Shown here piece after piece: positions 1 to 5,519 of a stretch of 5,519 bases of DNA. Origin of the DNA: Candidatus Cloacimonadota bacterium (lineage in GTDB: Bacteria > Cloacimonadota > Cloacimonadia > Cloacimonadales > Cloacimonadaceae); contig JALNWR010000172.1 of assembly GCA_023230795.1 (NCBI GenBank), forward strand, positions 1 to 5,519, written 5' to 3'. The notes below the pieces were generated by a model. It made no database searches. It saw only the letters and a list, made by a program, of their open reading frames with translations, and had not been told where the DNA came from. Every line of letters starts with the position of its first letter. Position 1 is the stretch's first letter. Position numbers and translations under genes: made by a program.

Positions 1-114
1 AGGCGTTCCGGCCTCATGAAGAGCCTGAATAGCCTTCCTTACCGCAGCAAAGAGGCCAAAATTCCCACAGCCAATGCACCAGGTATTTTCTTTGGAGCTA
101 ATGAGTTTACGCAT
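1..114 (-). CDS. 2-oxoacid:ferredoxin oxidoreductase beta subunit (TPP-binding), 5' part only
   Basis: This is the first 38 codons of the thiamine-diphosphate-binding partner of the fused gamma-alpha subunit; the frame is open to the window edge. The visible protein begins MRKLISSKENTWCIGCGNFG and continues into LFAAVRKAIQALHEAGTP. The W12-C13-I-G-C16-G-N block matches the family's N-terminal WCPGCGN motif, whose cysteines are part of the set that binds a [4Fe-4S] cluster in this subunit. The isoleucine in place of proline is a variant I know from archaeal and some anaerobic bacterial members of the family. The ATG at 114 overlaps the alpha stop (TAA 109-107) by 8 bases and has a strong ribosome binding site. 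The gene should run roughly another 240-260 codons beyond the left edge. Identity is secure from the motif and the neighbour despite the short fragment. Confidence 0.88.
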   Translation of the reverse strand, partial: MRKLISSKENTWCIGCGNFGLFAAVRKAIQALHEAGTP

Positions 115-1786
115 CGATAGCCTCCCTGAGCTTTTGAATGAGCTCTTCGGTGTGAAAGTGCCGCCCGTCATAACGCAGGATATTGGCTTTGACCTTAACA
201 TTCAGCTTCTGAATCAGGAAGCTGGCAAAACTCGGCTGGGAAGCATGCTCCACCACTATTACTTCGACATTCTTATACTCTTCCAGTTCTTCAAAAGGGA
301 AGGGCTCCAGGTAGATGGGGACCACTAACAGGAAAGGAAGATGCTTTTGTGCCTCTCGCAGCTCCAGAGCGGTAGAGCCATAAGCAAACACTATGGTTTC
401 CCCCTGGCCATACTTTGCTACCCGTTGATATCTTTTTGTGGCTCCAGCGATGAGTTCATATTTACGATTCCGCTTATCCCGCATGGCTACTATGGCAGAA
501 GCTTCATCCGTGCGTACCCCGCTTTCCAGGTGTTCATTGCTGTTCCATTTGATCACATCATCTTCATCACAATTGTCCGCTCCGGGATATCTCAGAGGGG
601 AAATGCCCGATTCTGTGATGCTGTAACGTTGATAAGGCGTAGTGGATTCAGTTTCTTCCTGAGGGAAGGGGTGAATATCTTCCACAGGCAGATCTACGTT
701 TAACATACTTCCGCTGAGGAACTTTTCTGTGAGCAGGATCGCAGGGCTTTGACACTGCCAGGCCAAATCCAGCAGCTCTGCTGCCAGGGTGAAGGCCCGC
801 TCAAAACAATCCGGAGAAGCCACGATGCGGGCAAATTCTCCATGTCCCTGATTGAGGGCAAAATGCAGGTCTTCCTGCCCGGTGTAAGTAGATACTCCGG
901 TGGCAGGGCCCGGGCGTGAAGAGAGAATGCACAAAAGCGGTGCTTCCACCATTCCAGCCAGAGAGATACCCTCTTGCATCAAGGCAAATCCTCCGCCGGA
1001 ACTGCCCACAGCACTGCGCCTTCCGGCAAAAGCAGAGCCAATGGCCATATTGACGGCAGCAAGTTCGCTCTCGGCATGAATGGCATAAACCTTGTGGCTA
1101 TCCCGCATTTTGGCCAGATAGTGCAAGATCGAAGAAGCCGGAGTCATGGGATATCCATAATAAAAATCCAGGCCTGAGGCATACGCTCCCAAAGCTATCA
1201 TCTCATTGCCGCTGTGTATTTTGGCAGGAGGATTCGCAGCAGGAGTAAGGATCAGTTGCGGCTGAGGGTAACGCTCTTTGATGATGGCATAGATCGCACA
1301 GGCGTAGGCCAGGTTCTCTTGCTGTGAACGCTTAAATTCTGTTTTGATGGTTTCCTGCATACAGGCTTGAGTAATGCCCGACAGCGCTGCAAATATAGCT
1401 ACCGCTGAAAGCATCATATTAGATGCACCTTCGTAGTGCTCTTTCATCAGAGCAACCAGAGGCAGGGGGATCACATGGGGATACCCGCTATCGCCCTCAT
1501 TGCAAAAATGCAGAGCATGCTCCGCCATATCTTCCAGATGGCGCTGAACACTACGCAGATCAAAGCTGATGATTAAATCCGCTTTTTCATAGGTATTATA
1601 GATTCTTTCGTTTCCGATGCTGAGCAGGCTGAAATTGTGCCCGCCCTTGATCAAAGACTGATAGTCATCGCTCTGAAAGGTGTATTGACCGTGCTTTGCG
1701 GCCATATTCGCTATTATCTGGGCAGCCTTCTTCACTCCCTCACCGGCTTTGCCACCGATGAGGACACTATATATCTTTGAGCTCAA
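107..1786 (-). CDS. 2-oxoacid:ferredoxin oxidoreductase, fused gamma-alpha subunit (KorA-like)
   Basis: With the beta subunit encoded next, this cytoplasmic enzyme should oxidatively decarboxylate a 2-oxoacid with CoA, giving an acyl-CoA, CO2 and reduced ferredoxin, or run in reverse. The 559-residue protein has an N-terminal gamma domain (about 1-175) with the glycine-rich GGKAGEG (11-17) and the FQSDDYQSLIKGGH block (37-50). The alpha domain (about 190-559) starts with GNEMIALGAYASGLDF, followed by YPMTPAS (212-218), HAESELAA (237-244), SSGGGFALMQEG (262-273), GPATGVSTYTGQEDL (292-306), RYSITESGISPLRYPG (387-402) and NEHLESG (417-423). These are the usual landmarks of the pyrimidine-binding alpha subunit. 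The length is typical of the fused type. Residues that separate 2-oxoglutarate, pyruvate, branched-chain and indolepyruvate enzymes cannot be judged by eye, so the substrate stays open and no symbol is given. Translation starts at a rare TTG; the coding end overlaps the beta gene by 8 bases. No ferredoxin-like delta subunit lies next to it in this window. Confidence 0.93.
   Translation of the reverse strand: MSSKIYSVLIGGKAGEGVKKAAQIIANMAAKHGQYTFQSDDYQSLIKGGHNFSLLSIGNERIYNTYEKADLIISFDLRSVQRHLEDMAEHALHFCNEGDSGYPHVIPLPLVALMKEHYEGASNMMLSAVAIFAALSGITQACMQETIKTEFKRSQQENLAYACAIYAIIKERYPQPQLILTPAANPPAKIHSGNEMIALGAYASGLDFYYGYPMTPASSILHYLAKMRDSHKVYAIHAESELAAVNMAIGSAFAGRRSAVGSSGGGFALMQEGISLAGMVEAPLLCILSSRPGPATGVSTYTGQEDLHFALNQGHGEFARIVASPDCFERAFTLAAELLDLAWQCQSPAILLTEKFLSGSMLNVDLPVEDIHPFPQEETESTTPYQRYSITESGISPLRYPGADNCDEDDVIKWNSNEHLESGVRTDEASAIVAMRDKRNRKYELIAGATKRYQRVAKYGQGETIVFAYGSTALELREAQKHLPFLLVVPIYLEPFPFEELEEYKNVEVIVVEHASQPSFASFLIQKLNVKVKANILRYDGRHFHTEELIQKLREAIDA
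121..126 (-). promoter_or_regulatory. Ribosome binding site of the beta subunit gene
   Basis: GGGAGG on the minus strand lies 6 bases before the ATG at 114, inside the last codons of the alpha subunit gene (its R-E-A codons). This strong site supports the start of the overlapping beta gene and tight co-translation of the two subunits. Confidence 0.8.
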
Positions 1787-1791
1787 AGCTG

Positions 1792-4515
1792 CTATCTCCT
1801 TTGTTGGGGATCATATTCTACAGGCGCATCCAAAGCAGAAAGATAGCGCTGGATATCATATCCCAGACGCGGACCTGATCTTGTAAGCATAGTCTTTATC
1901 TCATCTATATGGCCATAAGTTTCAGCATAATGCAGCGCCACATTGGCAAAATAGCTTTCATTCGGGAAGGAGAGCAGGCCTTTTTCGATGAAGGGGATGC
2001 TTTGCCGGGGGTAGCTCTCCATCAGGTGAGCCAGCACATAGCTGATGTAGATCTTCCAGCCATCCTGGTGCGGGAAAATCACCCGATCCACAAAATCCTC
2101 CAGCTTCTTCCATTCTCCGTTTCCACTGTAGAAGGTAGTATAAAACTCGGTTAGCTTGATTTCATCATCGATGAAGATTCTGCCCCGGTCGATATAAGAA
2201 GTGGCCTTTTCAAAGTCTCCAATATCTGCAAAGTGACTGGCAGCGCGCACAAATCCGGAGCCATAATTCAGCACCAAACGCCGCATATTATCATCCTTGA
2301 AGACCCGCGCGTCGTCGATAGAGCGATATTCATAGACTTCATCGATATTGGAGAGCAATCTGGGGATATTCTCCTGATCATATTCTTTTGTAGATACCAC
2401 TCTGGCTACCATGCCTTCATTACGCGTATAATCTTCAAAGCCGATATAGCTTTCGCAGGTGACGGCAAAATAGATAGGGCGATGGCCAAAATTGTCTTTG
2501 ATGATCTGCATTACAGACAGATCGGAGACTCTATAGAAGGGCTCATTGGGTCTCCAGGGAGGAGTTTCATCTATATCCAGGATAAACGAGCCACTGGCCG
2601 GAGTGCCGGGTACTTCGAGGTTGCGGCCTAACTTCGTAATCCGCATTTCATCGATGCGATCATCCGGGTAGCTGAAGAGTATGCCTTCCTTATCCCGAAG
2701 CTGACGGATATACCAGGGAGTATTCAGCAGGGAGAGATTGGCTACGGATACGTCTTTTCTAATCCCCTTCAGGTATTTGTTCTTATACTCCAGGGCGCTA
2801 TCCATGGCCTTTTGTGCCGCTTCTGAAGGCTGCACATCCTCTGCCGGATAAACATGCTCTTTGGCCCAGGGATCATGCACCGCCTGAGCATACCAGAGCG
2901 GGAAGGTATCGTTATCTCCATTGGTAAAGATAATGGCGTTTTCTTCGATAGAATTCAGGAAGTTTACCCCATAATCCAGGGCGATAAATTCATTTGAACG
3001 ATCGTGGGTATGATATTGGGAGATCATATTGCCGATGGGGAAAAGCAGTAGCACTGCGGCCAGGATATACTTCACCTTATCGCTTTTGAAAAGGCTGATC
3101 AAGCCCAGAGCGCCCATGCCCATCCATACCGCCCACATGTTATAGGCTGCTACAAAGAAGTAATCACGATCCCGCACTTCGGCATTGGAAAGATTCATCA
3201 CAAAGACCATAACTATGGAGGTAAGCAGCACCACTACCAGAAAGTATCTGAAGCTGTGCCGGTTGCGCTTTTGCTGAAATAAGGCTCCGCCCAAACCGAG
3301 CAAAGCTACAAAGAGATTGCCTATCCCCTTGCCCAGAGCACTCCCCATATTCACCAGCGGCGCCAGGATGCCCTCGGGGAACCACTGCATGCCAAAATAG
3401 CGCAGGAAGTGAAAGCCCATCTGGTCTCCAAAGAAAGAACCCCTACGCACCACAAAGCTGGTATTGCCATACTGTTTGCGCAAGACATAATCCCAAAATG
3501 AGCTCAAAGTGCTGGGCATGCCTTCATTGATAAAGGGACGGTCTGCAGCGCGGATCATCAGATATATATGGCTGGAAAGCCCCACGAGCACTAAAGCTAT
3601 GGACATAAACCAGAACTTCTTGCCAAAGATATCACGCAGTTCATAAGCCATGATGATCACGGCTATCAAGGCAAAGCCCCATTTGTCAAATTCGTCTATA
3701 GAAAGGCTTTGACCGATAGCGCCGAAGATGAAATATCCCATCAGGATCGCCGCCGTATAGCCCAACACCTTCATCCAGAAGTTATCCTTACGTCTCCCTT
3801 TTTGCAGCATGGGATACACTATGATGAAGAGCACGGCCGGAGCTATCTGCAGTGCGGTCTGATGCACGCAGAAGCCCAGGAAAAAGAGGTAAACTATGAA
3901 CAGCAGGATGTTCTGATGGTCATAATCCCGGCTCTTCTGTAGCCAAACCAGGGTAAGCCAGAGGATCAGGTTCACAAAAAAGACCAATCCGGAATAGACC
4001 TCAGCCTCGATTGCATTCATCCAGAATGTAAAGGAAAAAGCCGTGAATAAGGCTGCCACTGTGCCGGCAAACATAGCCTCCCAAGACTTGACCTTGAGCA
4101 TGCTTACCAGTTTCACGGTAAAGAGATAGGTAAACATCACCGCAAAGGCAGAGGCCAGAGCCGAGATAAAGGCAGAGATCATGCCATGAGGGACCAGCCA
4201 GCCGAAAAGCGCTATTATCGCCCGGCCTATTACTATATAAAAGGGATTGCCAGGGGGATGCGGCACGCCCAGGATGCTGCTGCAGGTGGCATACTCTCCG
4301 CTATCCCAAAAGCTCATGGTGCGAGCCTGAGTGCTCATATAGATCACCAGAGTGAAGGCAAAGATCAGCCAGGCCAGCAAACGGTGGTAGTTTACCGGTA
4401 TAATAGCCTGCGGACGAAGCGTAGAATCATCAATAATTCTCGGCATTTCCGGCTTTTTATATTCAGTGGGTTTTTCTTTGTTAAGACGTTTTCTAATTTC
4501 TTGACGCTTGGCCAT
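1792..4515 (-). CDS. DUF2723 (GT117-type) multi-spanning membrane glycosyltransferase
   Basis: This 907-residue protein is a likely GT-C fold glycosyltransferase that uses a lipid-linked sugar on the outer face of the inner membrane. After a lysine/arginine-rich cytoplasmic N-terminus (1-42) and a first membrane helix (about 45-62) comes the DUF2723 signature: W70-D-S-G-E74, in the first extracytoplasmic loop where GT-C enzymes keep their catalytic acidic residues, then VPHPPGNP (84-91). About 12-14 membrane segments run to residue 497. Other family blocks are IEAEVYS (169-175), RDRDYFF (448-454), FTNGDNDTFPLWYAQ (530-544) and NLSLLNTPWYIRQL (593-606). The region after about 500 is soluble, and 750-895 looks TPR-like (for example FADIGDFEKATSYIDRG). 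The length fits the long Bacteroidetes-type members. Human TMEM260, a protein O-mannosyltransferase, is from memory a member of the same family, so protein glycosylation is a reasonable inference, but neither donor nor acceptor can be read here. The frame is intact, with no frameshift. The last two sense codons, AGG AGA, also form the next gene's ribosome binding site. Confidence 0.92.
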   Translation of the reverse strand: MAKRQEIRKRLNKEKPTEYKKPEMPRIIDDSTLRPQAIIPVNYHRLLAWLIFAFTLVIYMSTQARTMSFWDSGEYATCSSILGVPHPPGNPFYIVIGRAIIALFGWLVPHGMISAFISALASAFAVMFTYLFTVKLVSMLKVKSWEAMFAGTVAALFTAFSFTFWMNAIEAEVYSGLVFFVNLILWLTLVWLQKSRDYDHQNILLFIVYLFFLGFCVHQTALQIAPAVLFIIVYPMLQKGRRKDNFWMKVLGYTAAILMGYFIFGAIGQSLSIDEFDKWGFALIAVIIMAYELRDIFGKKFWFMSIALVLVGLSSHIYLMIRAADRPFINEGMPSTLSSFWDYVLRKQYGNTSFVVRRGSFFGDQMGFHFLRYFGMQWFPEGILAPLVNMGSALGKGIGNLFVALLGLGGALFQQKRNRHSFRYFLVVVLLTSIVMVFVMNLSNAEVRDRDYFFVAAYNMWAVWMGMGALGLISLFKSDKVKYILAAVLLLFPIGNMISQYHTHDRSNEFIALDYGVNFLNSIEENAIIFTNGDNDTFPLWYAQAVHDPWAKEHVYPAEDVQPSEAAQKAMDSALEYKNKYLKGIRKDVSVANLSLLNTPWYIRQLRDKEGILFSYPDDRIDEMRITKLGRNLEVPGTPASGSFILDIDETPPWRPNEPFYRVSDLSVMQIIKDNFGHRPIYFAVTCESYIGFEDYTRNEGMVARVVSTKEYDQENIPRLLSNIDEVYEYRSIDDARVFKDDNMRRLVLNYGSGFVRAASHFADIGDFEKATSYIDRGRIFIDDEIKLTEFYTTFYSGNGEWKKLEDFVDRVIFPHQDGWKIYISYVLAHLMESYPRQSIPFIEKGLLSFPNESYFANVALHYAETYGHIDEIKTMLTRSGPRLGYDIQRYLSALDAPVEYDPQQRR
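1795..1800 (-). promoter_or_regulatory. Ribosome binding site for the TTG-started oxidoreductase gene, inside the preceding gene
   Basis: AGGAGA on the minus strand is the last two sense codons of the DUF2723 gene, just before its TAG (1794-1792). It lies 8 bases before the TTG at 1786. It decides the start: going upstream in that frame there is no ATG, GTG or TTG before the in-frame TGA at 1813-1811, and none between the TTG and the conserved GGKAGEG motif. Confidence 0.8.
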
Positions 4516-4520
4516 GAATA

Positions 4521-4525
4521 CTCCT
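4521..4525 (-). promoter_or_regulatory. Ribosome binding site of the DUF2723 gene
   Basis: AGGAG on the minus strand lies 5 bases before the ATG at 4515, in the 15-base gap after the permease stop (TAA at 4533-4531). It fixes this ATG as the start. The gap is too short to hold a promoter or a terminator. Confidence 0.85.
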
Positions 4526-4530
4526 TTTTG

Positions 4531-5514
4531 TTATTCCTTCATTCCTGTCTTGGCATAGCTGGCAATGATTTGCTTCTGAGCAAAGAAAAAGAGAATCAGT
4601 ATGGGTATAATGCTAAAGGTGGAAGCCGCCATCAGCAGAGTGGTCTGGGTAGAAGCTTCCTGATTAAAGTAACTCAGCCCCACCTGCAAGACCCTGAGCT
4701 CGGGACGGTTGATCATCACCAAAGGCCACATAAAGCTATTCCAGCTGCTGATCAATGAGAAGATAGAGGCCGTGGCTATTACAGGCTTGGAAAGCGGGAT
4801 CACAATGCGCCAGAGCATACCAAAAACGGAGCAGCCATCGATGGACGCAGCATCAAAAAGCTCCTTTGGTAAAGACTTGAAATGCTGCCTGAACAGGAAT
4901 ATGGTAAAGATATTCGCCGTCCAGGGGATGATCAAGGCATTGTAGGTATCCAGCCAGTTCAATTTATCCAATAGCACATACGATGAAATCATATAGATCG
5001 GCTGCGGCACCATCATCATGGAGAGAAAGAGATAAAAGAGGAAATCTCTCCCCTTGAATTCCATCCGCGCAAAAGCGTACGCCGCAAGCAGCCCAGTAAT
5101 CAATACCCCGATCAGGCTAAAGAAACTCACATAGAGGGTATTGTAAAAATAGAGGGCAAAGGGCACTTTCTTGAATGCTTTCACGAAGTTTGCAAAGTGA
5201 AAGCTGGGCTTCTTGCGTATCAGCTCAATTTCCGAGCTGGGCACCTGCTGATATTCAGAGACTATATCGAGCTCTTCTCCTAATACGTGGATGATGCTGG
5301 TCTCCTCTTTTTCCATCACCAACAATATCCTGTCTTGCTGCCCATCGTGGTTCCATACATGATACTCTTCCTTGGGGATGAAGAGCGTTTCTTGTTTATT
5401 AAATTCAGACTGGGTCATGAGCGCTGTGGAAAGCATCCAGATAAAGGGGATGACCATAGTAAGGCCAAAGATGGTCAAAACCAGATAGGTGATAGTGCTT
5501 CTTAGTTTATTCAT
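4531..5514 (-). CDS. Carbohydrate ABC transporter permease, MalG/UgpE type (CUT1 family)
   Basis: This is an inner-membrane permease subunit of a binding-protein-dependent sugar (or glycerol-phosphate-like) importer. It should form a heterodimeric channel with a MalF-type partner and be driven by a cytoplasmic ATPase. The 327-residue protein has about six membrane segments (roughly 9-29, 122-146, 157-182, 190-208, 244-264, 293-313). Between the fourth and fifth is the EAA loop that docks on the ATPase: D221-A-A-S-I-D-G227, then I237, I239 and P240, matching EAA-x3-G-x9-I-x-L-P with D for E and I for L. The short tail ending AKTGMKE resembles the family's usual AGAVKG end. Most relatives are about 270-300 residues; the excess lies in a polar stretch, residues about 43-106, between the first two membrane segments, probably extracytoplasmic. 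The ATG at 5514 overlaps the stop of the upstream gene, suggesting translational coupling; its ribosome binding site is outside the window. The transported substrate cannot be read from the sequence. Confidence 0.93.
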   Translation of the reverse strand: MNKLRSTITYLVLTIFGLTMVIPFIWMLSTALMTQSEFNKQETLFIPKEEYHVWNHDGQQDRILLVMEKEETSIIHVLGEELDIVSEYQQVPSSEIELIRKKPSFHFANFVKAFKKVPFALYFYNTLYVSFFSLIGVLITGLLAAYAFARMEFKGRDFLFYLFLSMMMVPQPIYMISSYVLLDKLNWLDTYNALIIPWTANIFTIFLFRQHFKSLPKELFDAASIDGCSVFGMLWRIVIPLSKPVIATASIFSLISSWNSFMWPLVMINRPELRVLQVGLSYFNQEASTQTTLLMAASTFSIIPILILFFFAQKQIIASYAKTGMKE

Positions 5515-5519
5515 TTCAT
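5511..5519 (-). CDS. 3' end of an upstream gene (last two codons and stop), partial
   Basis: The right edge read on the minus strand gives ATG AAA TGA. The TGA at 5513-5511 overlaps the permease ATG at 5514-5512 in the classic ATGA arrangement. This is what the end of an upstream gene looks like when it is translationally coupled to the next one. In CUT1 sugar transporter operons the gene before a MalG-type permease is usually the MalF-type permease, so that is the best guess. Only two codons are visible, so neither the identity nor even the existence of the gene can be proved from this window. Confidence 0.35.
   Translation of the reverse strand: MK

Noticed and set aside
341..703. 120-codon plus-strand open frame opposite the oxidoreductase alpha gene
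   Set aside because: It lies opposite the conserved alpha domain and has no recognisable motif or neighbouring partner on that strand.
2233..2631. 132-codon plus-strand open frame inside the DUF2723 gene
   Set aside because: It is antisense to conserved coding sequence (including the residues around 640-750), its composition looks random, and no homology is recognisable.
3164..3385. 73-codon minus-strand open frame in another frame of the DUF2723 gene
   Set aside because: It overlaps the conserved RDRDYFF region of the real frame completely, and the translation has no features of a real protein.
4516..4530. Possible terminator or promoter between the permease and DUF2723 genes
   Set aside because: The gap is only 15 bases, taken up by the ribosome binding site, with no hairpin and no room for -35/-10 elements.
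4186..4758. 190-codon plus-strand open frame spanning the start of the DUF2723 gene and the end of the permease gene
   Set aside because: It is antisense to two well-supported genes, its protein shows no recognisable domain, and it crosses an operon junction. It is a shadow frame.
1..5519. Search for a defence system, mobile element, CRISPR array or RNA gene
   Set aside because: Every stretch is accounted for by four colinear housekeeping or envelope-type genes. No direct-repeat array, inverted terminal repeats, transposase motif or tRNA-like fold was seen by eye.

Overview
The window is one tightly packed minus-strand gene train. From high to low coordinates it reads: a carbohydrate ABC transporter inner-membrane permease (5514-4531), a large polytopic DUF2723/GT117-type membrane glycosyltransferase (4515-1792), a fused gamma-alpha subunit of a 2-oxoacid:ferredoxin oxidoreductase (1786-107), and the first 38 codons of its thiamine-diphosphate-binding beta subunit (114-1, cut by the window edge). 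A further gene that enters at the right edge appears to end at 5511 and overlap the permease start by 4 bases. The gaps are 15 and 5 bases, the other two junctions overlap, and each visible start has a clear Shine-Dalgarno sequence. There is therefore no room for a promoter or terminator between genes, and the set is probably one transcript, at least in part. I see no RNA gene, mobile element, CRISPR array or long repeat.

Organism: the fused KorA-type subunit followed by a CIGCGN-type beta subunit points to ferredoxin-based, probably anaerobic metabolism of 2-oxoacids. Long DUF2723 proteins with a C-terminal soluble/TPR-like part are typical of the Bacteroidetes/FCB superphylum and neighbours. 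Together with a CUT1 sugar transporter and a middling GC content by eye, this suits an uncultured FCB-group anaerobe such as Candidatus Cloacimonadota. That assignment is an inference from gene content and was not checked by alignment.

How the genes work together: the two oxidoreductase genes clearly form one enzyme, a 2-oxoacid + CoA + oxidised ferredoxin to acyl-CoA + CO2 + reduced ferredoxin step. The permease should pair with a second permease, probably encoded just beyond the right edge, plus a binding protein and an ATPase. The DUF2723 protein sits between them and most likely glycosylates an extracytoplasmic acceptor. No biochemical link among the three activities is visible, so the cluster may be only a transcriptional convenience. 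I found no clearly new system. The points most worth a second look are the extra extracytoplasmic domain in the permease, the DUF2723 protein as a bacterial relative of human TMEM260, and the way this mixed cluster is coupled.
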